Source of the DNA: Candidatus Hydrogenedentota bacterium
GTDB lineage: Bacteria; Hydrogenedentota; Hydrogenedentia; Hydrogenedentales; CAILVY01
Direction: 5' to 3'
DNA length: 64,000 bases
NCBI GenBank assembly: GCA_029565395.1
Contig: JAKQOG010000132.1
Location: 20,675-84,674 of the forward strand
Below are positions 9,115 to 18,487 of this stretch, piece by piece; the first letter of the stretch is position 1, and each line of letters starts with the position of its first letter. The notes under the pieces are model-generated. The model was not told where the DNA came from, did not search any database, and was given only the letters and a program-made list of their open reading frames with translations. The translations under genes and the position numbers were made by a program.

Positions 9115-10875
9115 CTAAAACAAAGAGATGACCTTCAGCAGCTCGTTGGCGATGAGCCGGTGAGCGAGTTCGTTGGGGTGCATGCCGTCGAGCAAGACAT
9201 CCTGATAGGAATGTTCTTTAGCATACTCTTTCAGTATTTTAAAGACATCCACGAGGGGAACGTGTTCGGTTTCCGCAAGTTTTCGGACCGCCGTAAGGTA
9301 ATCGGTCAAGCCGATGTTGAGTCCTTCGATGTCATTCACATCGTAGGGAGGTTTTCCGTAGAGTTCTTTTAGCTGTGCAGTCCAGGAGAGTGGATTGGGG
9401 GTGAGTAAAATGGGTTTTGCCCCTTGTTCCTTTAGTTTCTGCACGAAGTATCGAAGGTTCTCGTTAAATTGCGCAGCGGTTACCCGTGGTTGGGCCGCAC
9501 CTTTCCATACATCCACCGCGGCATCGTTCAGCCCGTAATAAATGGTAACGATATCCGGTTTATGTGCAAGCACGGCGCTTTCAAAGCGTTCCCGCGCGTC
9601 AGGCGTATATTCTCCGCCCAGACCTGCGTTAATGATTTTCGGGGCGATGCCATAGGCGGGCAATTCTTCTTCCAGCAGTTTTGCAAAGTTGTGCAAGGGG
9701 CCACGGGGGGCGGTAGTGGATTCTCCAAAGAGCACTATGGTGATGGGTTTCAATGGCGCGCCGGGCGCGGCTTTGTCCCCCAAGAGCCACGCCGGACTGA
9801 AGCGGGCCAGACGAATGTCGCGCCCGCCGGGGACATCCTGCTGCCACACAGCGAGAATCGTTCCGTCCGGTGCTTGATCACAGGAGGGGTAAGAAGCCTG
9901 ACCGCCGGTGTAGGGAAAACCTATATCCTTTGGCTTTGACCATGTACTGCAACTATCCAACGATGCCGCAACACACAAAGGGAAGCGTTCCTGGGCATGA
10001 TCCCATACCACCATCACCCCAGAGCGCCCGTTCGCAGAAAAACGGCTCAAGGCAGCAGGGGCATTTGTACCGCGCAAGGGGCTTGGCCGTATATCCTGCC
10101 AGGATTGTCCTTCATCCCGGCTGCGCGCTTCGTACAAATGGGTGGAACCCGTCCGCATCAGCATGTATAGCGATCCATCATCCAACTCAACAATGGCGGG
10201 TTCGTCGGTTCCGGAGACCGCGCCTCCGGCCACTTTTTCATAGACTGCTTGTGTGTCGCCGCCATTTGTCCACGTTACGGCGTTGTCGGTGGAACGCATG
10301 ACGCCCGCGCGCAGGTCCATCTGGCCTTCGCTCTGTAAAGCCTGCCCCTGTTCACACAACACATCCCAGGAATAGCCCATCAGCAATGAGCCGGATTTCA
10401 ATTTCAGTCCCCGCTGACATTTACCACAGGTATATTTGTGGTTCATCGGAATTTCATAGGGCGGCGCCCATGTGCGGCCACTGTCTTCGCTACGCACGCA
10501 CCAGGTAACCGAGGTGCGAATGCCCTCCGCAAAACTCACCGTGGTGCAGGTGATCAACACGCGGTTCTCCGAGACGATAATATTCGCATCCGCATCGATC
10601 AATCCTGGATGGTCAATAAAGACCTCCGGCTTACTCCAGGTGCATCCACCGTCCGGGGAATAGGCGCCGACAACGGAAAAATCATCCGATCCTGCCTTAT
10701 ACCGGCTCCACACCACCAGCATCCGCTCATCGGCAAGACGTGCAATACATGGCAGGCCATGATTGAATCCATTCTCATGCGAGGCGATTACCGAGTGCGT
10801 GAAAAAAGCGTATTCATCCGTGGGCGCCGTAGTTGCCGCGCAAATAAGCGCCGCGAGAAAGACAAGTAAATTCAT
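9115..10875 (-). CDS. Secreted sialidase-like (BNR) / SGNH hydrolase fusion
   Basis: A 586-residue protein with a signal peptide of about 17 residues. Residues 20-370 form a six-bladed sialidase-like propeller with Asp-box motifs such as S-P-D-G-G-C-T-W, S-E-D-S-G-R-T-W and S-R-D-E-G-Q-S-W. Residues about 375-586 are an SGNH/GDSL esterase: block I reads F-G-E-S-T-T with Ser near 386, block III Y-Y-G-L-N-D, and block V D-G-M-H-P-N-E with Asp and His near 564 and 567. Block I has Glu in place of the common Asp. Sialidase plus O-acetyl esterase in one chain suggests action on O-acetylated sialic acid or another acetylated glycan; this is inferred. GGAG precedes the ATG by 7 bases. Confidence 0.85.
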   Translation of the reverse strand: MNLLVFLAALICAATTAPTDEYAFFTHSVIASHENGFNHGLPCIARLADERMLVVWSRYKAGSDDFSVVGAYSPDGGCTWSKPEVFIDHPGLIDADANIIVSENRVLITCTTVSFAEGIRTSVTWCVRSEDSGRTWAPPYEIPMNHKYTCGKCQRGLKLKSGSLLMGYSWDVLCEQGQALQSEGQMDLRAGVMRSTDNAVTWTNGGDTQAVYEKVAGGAVSGTDEPAIVELDDGSLYMLMRTGSTHLYEARSRDEGQSWQDIRPSPLRGTNAPAALSRFSANGRSGVMVVWDHAQERFPLCVAASLDSCSTWSKPKDIGFPYTGGQASYPSCDQAPDGTILAVWQQDVPGGRDIRLARFSPAWLLGDKAAPGAPLKPITIVLFGESTTAPRGPLHNFAKLLEEELPAYGIAPKIINAGLGGEYTPDARERFESAVLAHKPDIVTIYYGLNDAAVDVWKGAAQPRVTAAQFNENLRYFVQKLKEQGAKPILLTPNPLSWTAQLKELYGKPPYDVNDIEGLNIGLTDYLTAVRKLAETEHVPLVDVFKILKEYAKEHSYQDVLLDGMHPNELAHRLIANELLKVISLF

Positions 10876-10928
10876 GATAAGACTCCGGGTATCGTGTGAA
10901 GCATTTCCCGTCGTATATTTTTAAAAGA

Positions 10929-12644
10929 TTATTTCTTCGGCGAAGCCTTGTCTTTGTGATTGTCGATCTTTTCCTGGACGCCTTCGAGTTTGGGATCGAG
11001 GCGGCGGGCGCGTTCCCATTCCCCAATGGCGCGTTCGATTTCGCCCTTTAGCCGGTAGGCATCCCCGAGGTGGTCGCGGAGGATGGCGTCGTCGGTATCC
11101 ATGCGGTAGATGGCCTTTTGAATGAGATCGATGGCTTCCTGGGCTTTTCCCTGTTTGTAATAAACCCAGCCGAGGCTGTCCATATAAAAGGGGCTTTCCG
11201 GGTTGATCCGGAGCGCTTTTTGGAGCAGTTCCTCGGCTTTTTCAAGTTTAACCCCTTTTTCCGCATATAAATAGCCCAGGAAATTGAGCGTATCGGGATC
11301 GTCGGGATTGTAGACAAGGTAGGCGATAAGATTGGACTCGGTCTTCTCAAAATTCTTGAGTGATTCGTAAGCCATGGCGAGGTAATAATGAACCCACATG
11401 TCCTGTTTCGTGCCATTTAGCAGGGCTTCCAGCACCTTCACCGCCTCCTCATGACGTTCCATGCTCATCAGAACACGCGCATGAATTACGCCCAGGGTGT
11501 GTGATTTCACTTCCTCGCGCAACGGGAGAATGATATTGATCAGCCATTTGCCTGCGGCTTCTTTCCCATAAAGATACAACAGACCGTTAAGACATTCATT
11601 GCATTCCTTGTCAAGATCCCCTTCGATGGTGTCCAGGGATTCAAGCAGGGGCAGATAGGGTTCGCCTTTATGCTTGCGGGCGAGTGCCGTGAAGAGGGTG
11701 CCGAAATAGGGTGCTTCGGAGGCCGGAACGTAATTTTCGGCTTCGGCGGGTTTTCCTGACAGCAGCAGGGTGTACATCATCTCGATGTTATACTGTGGTT
11801 TAGGTTGATCCGTGGCCAGCAGGGCTACAAAGCGATTAAAGGCATCGTCATACCGGCCAAGGCGTGCCAGCGCTCCAGCGAGCGCTTCCAGTCCGGAAGG
11901 GTCACTGGGCCGCAGTTTGATGAAATATTCCAACCGCGCCACGGCTTCTTCATTGTTGCCCGCTTCCAGATTGAGAATACCGAGCATGTAATAGGCCTGG
12001 ATGAGGTTTTGGTTTAATTCCACGGCGCGATTCAGTGCGGCGCGCGCCCCTTCCGTATCCTTAATGCGTGCGAGATTGAGTCCGAGTTGATAGTAGAGGC
12101 CCGCGGATTCCGGGCTGAGTTTAATGAGTTCATGGTAAAGGTCGATGGCGGAAACCAAGTCGTTGGTGCTTTCCTGGAGGTCTACGAGCGCGCCGTAGCC
12201 CAGAATGTTTCCGGGGTTCAGTTCAATGGCCTTTTTATAGGCGGCCTTGGCCTCATCAAACTGTTTGAGCCGCTGATGGATTTCGCCGAGGACCACCCAG
12301 AGATTGGCCCGGTCCGGTTTTTGTTCCACGGCGCGCTTGCACATTTCAAGCGCCTGTAAATACTCCTGGTTGCGCAGGTGGATCTTAATAAGGCGCAGCG
12401 TGGGTGTGAGCGCATCGGGATCCAGGCGCGCGGCCTCCTGCATTTCCTCCAGCGCTTTGGTTTTATTACCTTGGTGTTCATAAATGGCGGAAGCGATAAA
12501 ATGGGAATAGGCCTGGCTTTGCGGACGGGCTTTTACGGGCCATCCGAACTCTTTCGTGCGGGACCATTCCTGTTCTGAAAGAGAAACGCATCCCGACATC
12601 AGGAATGACAGGAGCAACCCAACTGATACTGAAAATAACTTCAT
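10929..12644 (-). CDS. TPR-repeat lipoprotein
   Basis: A 571-residue protein starting at ATG 12644, 14 bases after the rnhB stop, with AAGGCGG upstream; a longer in-frame start would run into rnhB. The N-terminus M-K-L-F-S-V-S-V-G-L-L-L-S-F-L-M-S-G-C is a lipoprotein signal with Cys near residue 19. The rest is tetratricopeptide repeats, about 12, from near residue 50 to 560, for example A-A-Y-K-K-A-I-E-L-N-P-G. TPR arrays mediate protein-protein contacts, so this is probably an envelope assembly or scaffold protein. It lies between rnhB and the sialidase-SGNH gene, all on the minus strand. No specific function can be assigned. Confidence 0.88.
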   Translation of the reverse strand: MKLFSVSVGLLLSFLMSGCVSLSEQEWSRTKEFGWPVKARPQSQAYSHFIASAIYEHQGNKTKALEEMQEAARLDPDALTPTLRLIKIHLRNQEYLQALEMCKRAVEQKPDRANLWVVLGEIHQRLKQFDEAKAAYKKAIELNPGNILGYGALVDLQESTNDLVSAIDLYHELIKLSPESAGLYYQLGLNLARIKDTEGARAALNRAVELNQNLIQAYYMLGILNLEAGNNEEAVARLEYFIKLRPSDPSGLEALAGALARLGRYDDAFNRFVALLATDQPKPQYNIEMMYTLLLSGKPAEAENYVPASEAPYFGTLFTALARKHKGEPYLPLLESLDTIEGDLDKECNECLNGLLYLYGKEAAGKWLINIILPLREEVKSHTLGVIHARVLMSMERHEEAVKVLEALLNGTKQDMWVHYYLAMAYESLKNFEKTESNLIAYLVYNPDDPDTLNFLGYLYAEKGVKLEKAEELLQKALRINPESPFYMDSLGWVYYKQGKAQEAIDLIQKAIYRMDTDDAILRDHLGDAYRLKGEIERAIGEWERARRLDPKLEGVQEKIDNHKDKASPKK

Positions 12645-12658
12645 GAAATTCCGCCTTG

Positions 12659-13441
12659 TTAAAACATCGGTATTGTTTCCACCGCTTTGGCGATGGGGGC
12701 AAAACTTTTTCGGTGCACGGGGCATGGACCGCATTGGGCCAGTACCGCCAGATGTTCCGAAGTCGCATAACCTTTATGTTTACCAAATCCAAACTCCGGA
12801 TAGTCCCGATCCAGAGCATTCATCATTCTATCCCGAGTCACTTTCGCAATAATACTCGCCGCCGCGATGGACAACGACCGGCTGTCGCCCTTGATTAGGC
12901 GCTGCTGCGGCTGGACCACTCCCGGGAGGGCGAATCCATCCACCAGCAGGAAATCCGGAGCCTTTTTCAACGTGGCCACCGCCTGTGCCATGGCGCCGTA
13001 GTTTGCTGCCTGAATGCCGATCCGATCAATTTCCGCCGCGTCTATCGCCGCTACGCCGATATCATGGTCTCCGTCTTGCAGTACATTAAAGAGCGTTTCC
13101 CGCCGCTCTGCGGTCAATTGTTTGGAGTCATTCAGACCTGGCACAGGCTCCGCCAGTACCACCGCCGCCGCCACAATCGGACCCGCAAGCGGGCCTCGTC
13201 CTGCTTCATCCACCCCGGCAATCCGGGAGAATCCGCTGGCCTGTGCGGCGCGTTCGAACGCGAGCATGGATTCTAAACGGCGGTCTTCCGTTTCGGCCCC
13301 CGCCTGCAACAGGAGACAGCGCTCATAAAGCGCACGCGCCCCGGCACGGCGATCCTGCTGTAACGCCGCGAGCAATTCCTGATCGAAAGGAGGACCCGCG
13401 GCCACAGCCTCTCTTAAATCATCTAATGTTTCAGAAACCAT
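12659..13441 (-). CDS. rnhB: Ribonuclease HII
   Basis: A 260-residue enzyme that cuts RNA in RNA-DNA hybrids and removes misincorporated ribonucleotides. The catalytic domain begins with I-A-G-V-D-E-A-G-R-G-P-L-A-G-P near residue 75, giving the Asp-Glu pair, followed by L-L-V-D-G-F-A-L-P-G and the C-terminal R-K-S-F-A-P segment. The family's usual length is about 200; the roughly 70 extra N-terminal residues are a helical extension like that of the Bacillus enzyme. ATG 13441 is the first usable start. The TPR lipoprotein gene follows after 14 bases, so the two are likely co-transcribed. Confidence 0.95.
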   Translation of the reverse strand: MVSETLDDLREAVAAGPPFDQELLAALQQDRRAGARALYERCLLLQAGAETEDRRLESMLAFERAAQASGFSRIAGVDEAGRGPLAGPIVAAAVVLAEPVPGLNDSKQLTAERRETLFNVLQDGDHDIGVAAIDAAEIDRIGIQAANYGAMAQAVATLKKAPDFLLVDGFALPGVVQPQQRLIKGDSRSLSIAAASIIAKVTRDRMMNALDRDYPEFGFGKHKGYATSEHLAVLAQCGPCPVHRKSFAPIAKAVETIPMF

Positions 13442-13522
13442 GCGCCCTGTAACTCTACCTGGAAGCGCCTATGAAGTGCAAAAAGGGAAATTAGGTTATC
13501 TGGTATGTTATAGCCCTGTTTC

Positions 13523-13551
13523 TTTCTTTTCTCGTAAAAAAAGAAAAGAAA
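13523..13551 (-). terminator. A/T-rich hairpin after the GH2 gene
   Basis: A 10-base perfect inverted repeat (13523-13532 with 13542-13551) lies 5 bases beyond the GH2 stop codon on the minus strand. The stem has T/C on one side and A/G on the other, so it is weak, but its position and the T-run in the loop suit a terminator. Confidence 0.35.
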
Positions 13552-13555
13552 ATTT

Positions 13556-16500
13556 CTAATAGCCCACTGCCTTTAATTGTTCATGGAATCCAGCCGGCAG
13601 TGCGGCCGAGGGGCCAGTGGCTGTTTTTGCGGCGTGCGCGATCATATTCAAGAGCATCCGGTCCGCGGCGGGGTGTTGGTCTAGGTTATCCAGGATTGGG
13701 AATGTATTAATCATGAATTTTCCTTCGCCGAAGCGGTACCAGCCGATTAATACGCCGGTGGTGTAGCCGCCGGGACTGCCCGCCTGGAACATAGCGGTAG
13801 CGAATGCTGCGGTTTCATCGGGGACGTCACTGCCTTCGAAGAGGTCGTGAGTGATCATCGGACCGTAATAATCCCAGTCCATGATGCCTTTAGGTGCGAG
13901 GCCCTCGAACACCGGATGTGGTTTGGCAACACATTCTTTGTGATACAGCCAATCCGAAAACCCGAATAAACGGCCCTTGTTCTTGAGCGGAAGCCAGCCG
14001 ACATTATTATCGCCGCGCTTGAAAGCGCGCGTATCCAAAAACAAGGCCATAGAGCCCCGGGCCACGCGTTGCATCAACTCCACGCGTTGTTCATCCTTCG
14101 GATTCAGGGTGGAAAGATCGCCCACGAGAATGACTTGCCGCGTGTCTGCATTCGAGGTTTCGTAGGGGGCGCAATTAACGCTATGCTGTGACAGCCATGT
14201 TTTGACTTTTTCATCCACGCCCCAAAGCAAGCACGACACGCCTTCCGGATTTGCTTTCAGGTTTGCTTCGGAAAGGAAGAAATGTAGACGTCCGCCCAAG
14301 GGCGCACCGCCTCTTTCAAGGTTGGCGGCGAAGGTGTACTCACCCGCCGGGCCGTTGATGACCACATCACCCGAATACACCGGCAACGCAAGAGGTGCAT
14401 CGGATTCAGGCGTGGAGGCAGGAATGGTCAAGGTCGTTTTCTGTTCCCAAGCCATTCCCTGAGGACCAAATACGCGCAAGGTCACGGGATATTCGCCGGC
14501 GGCGAGCACGTCTTCATTCGCCAGGACCGCTTCCAGTTTGAGAGGCCGTCCGGCGTATCCATGCTTGGGCACAGTGAAGAGGCACCACCGCAGGGGCGCC
14601 CAACCGTCTTGCAGCGCGTCCACAATGCCCGGTTTCCATTCACGCCAGAAACTCCAGAGACCTTCGCCAGTGAATCCGTGATCTAAAAGACCGGTAAGGT
14701 TATATCCGCAGAACTGGGGATTGGAACGAATGAGATCAAATCCCAATATTCGCTGACGGCTATGCAGACGGTCACTTTCGCGCAGCAGATCCTCCGGGAA
14801 CGGATACACTTCACCCATGTCGTATTTCGGCCAATCCGCCAACAGCCCATCTACCATGGTTTGGAAATATTTCACGTCTTCCAGATCCGCGCGGATGCCG
14901 AGTTGTTCGTAATGCCGCAGTTCTCGTATGCCATTCATAAGGCTGCCAATGCCGTATTCCGACAAAAAAACCGGCTTGGTGCCTTTACCTACCATGCGGA
15001 TGCTGTCTTCAGTGGTCTGCGTGAGCGGCATGCCCGGATAAATGTGCGCATCGCCCGCGCCGTTCATATAACCGCCAAACGACCCCACGTTGGGTTCGCT
15101 GCCGGGCGTGTAGGAAGGGCTGTCCACGCCCCATTCGTATTCCCACGTGGCGCTCCCCGGGTTGCAGAGCGAACCGATGGTGAACTGCTTGTCCCAGCGT
15201 CCGCTGCCCAGAAGTACAAGCCGTGTATCATCCAGTTCCCGCACCAGTTTCAGCGTGTCCACGGCATGGCGGAACACCGGACCATCCGGAGTCTCATTCA
15301 GCAGACCCCAAATCGTGGCGCTGGGATGATTGCGGTCCCGCAGAATCATTTCACGGATTGAAAAATCGAAGCGCTCGGCCATTTGCGGGGAATCCGCCAG
15401 ACACCACCCCGCAAGGGTTTCCTCATAAACCATCAATCCGATTTCATCGCATAGGTCCAACTGAAACGGATGGGCAATGCCGGCAATGAACCGGACCGTG
15501 TTGAACCCGCTCGATTTCATGTACAGCATGTCTTTGCACAGTAGATCTTTTGCTCCCTTGGGGGGGAAGCTTTGCCCGACAGGACAATGGTTGCCCGTAT
15601 GTGAACTCTTTACGAAAATGCGCTGGCCATTCAGCCGGAAAAAGCCCCGTTCCACGCGGAGATCCCGAAATCCAAAGCGTACAAACGATTGATCCCCGGA
15701 GCCATCCTGTGTGGATATCCGGGTAGTCAATCCATATAAATACGGATCATCCAGATCCCAAAGGTGATGTTGCGGAACCTGCATGGCCATATTTAACACC
15801 ATTTCGCCCGGCGCGAAGGTTTGCGGGGCCTGTGCGGACGCCACAGTCTGTGCGGTATTCGCGGGACCGATTGAAAGATTGATCTGTCCCTCGGCTGATG
15901 TGTCCAGGGTGTTGCGAACCGTTACCTGCACTCTGCATGTGCCTGTTTTCCAATCCCCCCGGACGAATACATCATCGATGCGGATCGGCGGAGTGATCAG
16001 CAATTCCGGCGCTTCGGTGATGCCACTGTAATTCATTGTGCTTCCGACGATCAGAGTAGGGCGCTTATTCCGGTGCGGGGTTTCATCCAGCGTCATGCCA
16101 TCAATGCGTTCCGTGCTTGGATTTATTACCCGCATCGCAATCCGGTTGGTTTCTCCCGGTTTGACTGCCTGGGTGATGTCCAGCGTGAAGGGCGTTTCCC
16201 CGCCTTCATGGCCGCCCGCCGGCGTATTGTTCACCCACACCTCCGCGGAGTAGTCCACCGCCCAGAAACGCAACAGATACCGCCCATTTTTGAAGGGATT
16301 TTCTGGAATCGTCATGTCGAGCCAATACCATGACACCCCATGATAACCCGGATAAATCTCTTGAGTGATGTTGGGCACAGGCACTGTTTGTGCATTCGCC
16401 ACAGGTTCTTTCCACCATTCGTGATCCCTGCCTTCGTTTTTCGGGTCACATGCAAGGCGCCATTGATCGTTCTCAAGGGAAATCACTTGTTGCGCCGTGA

Positions 16501-16588
16501 CAGCATTTCCCACCGAGTTCTCGTCGGCGGATATGGCCATTGAAAGTAACAGGATACTCAAGAGCATGAACCATGTTGTGTTTCGCAT
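13556..16588 (-). CDS. Secreted glycoside hydrolase family 2 (beta-galactosidase/glucuronidase-like)
   Basis: A 1010-residue enzyme with a signal peptide ending near residue 21. The GH2 order is visible: a jelly-roll sugar-binding domain (about 40-180), an immunoglobulin-like domain (200-310), then a TIM barrel (310-640). In the barrel, I-W-G-L-L-N-E-T near residue 430 gives the acid/base Glu, and F-L-S-E-Y-G-I-G near 544 the nucleophile. About 370 further residues form accessory beta domains, and the C-terminal part has N-V-G-W-L-P-L-K, resembling a GATase-like fold. The likely target is a beta-linked glycan; which sugar cannot be told. The gene ends 114 bases before rnhB on the same strand. 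Confidence 0.88.
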   Translation of the reverse strand: MRNTTWFMLLSILLLSMAISADENSVGNAVTAQQVISLENDQWRLACDPKNEGRDHEWWKEPVANAQTVPVPNITQEIYPGYHGVSWYWLDMTIPENPFKNGRYLLRFWAVDYSAEVWVNNTPAGGHEGGETPFTLDITQAVKPGETNRIAMRVINPSTERIDGMTLDETPHRNKRPTLIVGSTMNYSGITEAPELLITPPIRIDDVFVRGDWKTGTCRVQVTVRNTLDTSAEGQINLSIGPANTAQTVASAQAPQTFAPGEMVLNMAMQVPQHHLWDLDDPYLYGLTTRISTQDGSGDQSFVRFGFRDLRVERGFFRLNGQRIFVKSSHTGNHCPVGQSFPPKGAKDLLCKDMLYMKSSGFNTVRFIAGIAHPFQLDLCDEIGLMVYEETLAGWCLADSPQMAERFDFSIREMILRDRNHPSATIWGLLNETPDGPVFRHAVDTLKLVRELDDTRLVLLGSGRWDKQFTIGSLCNPGSATWEYEWGVDSPSYTPGSEPNVGSFGGYMNGAGDAHIYPGMPLTQTTEDSIRMVGKGTKPVFLSEYGIGSLMNGIRELRHYEQLGIRADLEDVKYFQTMVDGLLADWPKYDMGEVYPFPEDLLRESDRLHSRQRILGFDLIRSNPQFCGYNLTGLLDHGFTGEGLWSFWREWKPGIVDALQDGWAPLRWCLFTVPKHGYAGRPLKLEAVLANEDVLAAGEYPVTLRVFGPQGMAWEQKTTLTIPASTPESDAPLALPVYSGDVVINGPAGEYTFAANLERGGAPLGGRLHFFLSEANLKANPEGVSCLLWGVDEKVKTWLSQHSVNCAPYETSNADTRQVILVGDLSTLNPKDEQRVELMQRVARGSMALFLDTRAFKRGDNNVGWLPLKNKGRLFGFSDWLYHKECVAKPHPVFEGLAPKGIMDWDYYGPMITHDLFEGSDVPDETAAFATAMFQAGSPGGYTTGVLIGWYRFGEGKFMINTFPILDNLDQHPAADRMLLNMIAHAAKTATGPSAALPAGFHEQLKAVGY

Positions 16589-16638
16589 TTGTAGATGTTC
16601 CTTTGTCAGTGACTTCTATATGGGAAATCGGCAGATGG

Positions 16639-18279
16639 TTATGGCCGCACGGGAAGCAGTAATGCGCTCTGGTGCGTGGCATCCGTGTGAATGCTGTTTT
16701 GCGCCGGGCGTAATTCGCTTCCTGGAAAATCCTCCCCGGTATTTGGATTTTTTTCAAAACGCGGATAATTGCTGCTGGATACATGCAGCCCGATTTTATG
16801 GCCCGTATTTATAATCAGGCTGATGGTCCACAGATCGATGGTCAATTCACCTATCGTGCCGGGTGTCAATGGATCAGCCTGTTCAAATCCATTGCGGAAT
16901 TTTACCCTCTGGATGCCGTCCAACATGAGATATTCTTTTCCATCCGGATAAATATCGACGAATTTTGCAGTGAAATCCGTATCCGGCGCATCGGAGGAAA
17001 CATAGAGTTTCGCTTTTACATTGCCTGTCACTTCGATGGGGGCCGTGAGAGGCGCACTGGCGAATACCAGCACATCCGGGCGCAGGCCGAGTTCATGCTG
17101 ATCGAAAGGTCCGGCGGGAAGGGTTAATTCACCGCCGCCATGGGTGGGGCACGGATTATTTGGATCATAAGTGTACGTGAGTTTGGCATCGGGCTGTGTG
17201 GCCGGGCTGGTGGAGAGCGTATTGTCGTCATGGAGGAAGTAGGCGGTCTCCACCGTGGCGAAAGGCGGCCAGTCATTGGATGTGCGCCACTCATTGCCCG
17301 GCGCGGCGGCATTAAACACATCACCCAACGTGTAGTAATTCACCGCTGGTTCATCCATGATGCCGTTGGGGTCGCCCTTAAGCCAAAAATCCATGAAGCG
17401 CCGCTCAATCGCACCAGTATCAAAGTTGAAATTATCGCGCAATACCAAATCGCCCGGTTTGGCTTTCGGCCCATGTAGCCAAGCCCCCATGATCAGTTTC
17501 TGATTGCCTTTGGCGCCGGGGCCGCCGTTATAGTGCCGGGTGACAAAGTTGTTGATTGTACCCTGGCAAAAAATATCCCACCATCCTCCGACATGCACCG
17601 CAGGCGCGGTAATCCGATCTGCGCAACTCTCGGAATCATGCAGTTTCCAAAAATCATCAAAGGCGGGATGACTGTGCCACAGATCAATCATGTAAGGAAT
17701 CTTTTGTGCATTAAGCCAATCCACGCACAAAGCCCGGCGAAATACACCCCCCTGATACGAAAGTTGCCCGTAGAAATTCGAAGAGGCCACCACAATGTAC
17801 TGGGCGGTGGGGAGTTGCGTGGCGCACGCCATGCGAACCTGCGTAATGCCCAAGGCCGACCCGCCCCAAGTGCCGATCTTGCCATTGCACCAATCCTGCG
17901 CTTTCACCCAGTCCATGGTGTCCGCTCCATCCTGGCGTTCGCCCCAACCATCATCGGCAAATACGATCTCTTCTCCTTCACTGCCGCCGCGGCCACGGGT
18001 GTCTTGAATTATGAGAACATAGCCCCGATCGGTGAAGGATTTGGCAAGGGCATCCGCGGACTTCCCGGCGCGTCCGTAGACCGTGCGCACGACCACAGAA
18101 GGAAATGCGGGACCGCCTTTCTTGGGTTGTGCCACATCAGTGGCCAGGTGAACGCCGTCGCGCATGGGCACCATGACGGTTTTCAGCGTATAGGTACAAT
18201 GCCAACTGCTGCATCCGCTGATCCCTAACAGAATAAAAATTGTTACCAGCCCCGCTGCATAACACATATGTTTTTTCAT
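16639..18279 (-). CDS. CocE/NonD family hydrolase, lipoprotein
   Basis: A 546-residue member of the X-Pro dipeptidyl-peptidase S15/CocE group. The N-terminal lipoprotein signal ends I-L-L-G-I-S-G-C with Cys near 23. The alpha/beta-hydrolase part contains P-M-R-D-G-V-H-L-A-T-D (typical start), D-T-R-G-R-G-G-S, and the nucleophile elbow G-T-W-G-G-S-A-L-G with Ser near 141. The C-terminal third is a beta jelly-roll (D-V-L-V-F-A-S-A-P-L). Family members hydrolyse esters or acyl amides; the substrate is unknown. It lies immediately upstream of the GH2 gene on the same strand, so deacylation of a glycan is possible but only inferred. Confidence 0.88.
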   Translation of the reverse strand: MKKHMCYAAGLVTIFILLGISGCSSWHCTYTLKTVMVPMRDGVHLATDVAQPKKGGPAFPSVVVRTVYGRAGKSADALAKSFTDRGYVLIIQDTRGRGGSEGEEIVFADDGWGERQDGADTMDWVKAQDWCNGKIGTWGGSALGITQVRMACATQLPTAQYIVVASSNFYGQLSYQGGVFRRALCVDWLNAQKIPYMIDLWHSHPAFDDFWKLHDSESCADRITAPAVHVGGWWDIFCQGTINNFVTRHYNGGPGAKGNQKLIMGAWLHGPKAKPGDLVLRDNFNFDTGAIERRFMDFWLKGDPNGIMDEPAVNYYTLGDVFNAAAPGNEWRTSNDWPPFATVETAYFLHDDNTLSTSPATQPDAKLTYTYDPNNPCPTHGGGELTLPAGPFDQHELGLRPDVLVFASAPLTAPIEVTGNVKAKLYVSSDAPDTDFTAKFVDIYPDGKEYLMLDGIQRVKFRNGFEQADPLTPGTIGELTIDLWTISLIINTGHKIGLHVSSSNYPRFEKNPNTGEDFPGSELRPAQNSIHTDATHQSALLLPVRP

Positions 18280-18487
18280 AACGAAAACCCCTTCCGTTGG
18301 TTTTGGATAATTGTATTCCCGCGTTACTTAATTTTCCAATGTCTATGCGGGAGTTTTGGGGAGGACCCTCCGGAGGAATGGAATAAATGTGCACCAGGAA
18401 AGGTTTCTAAGGATACACGGGGAACGTAAAGAGCCTCGGCGCTGGCCTTGATTCGGGAGAAGTTACGGATCATTGGAAAGCGCAAAC

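Noticed and set aside
17533..18228. A 231-codon open frame on the plus strand
   Set aside because: It is antisense to the CocE-like hydrolase, which has a lipoprotein signal and nucleophile motif in the minus frame.
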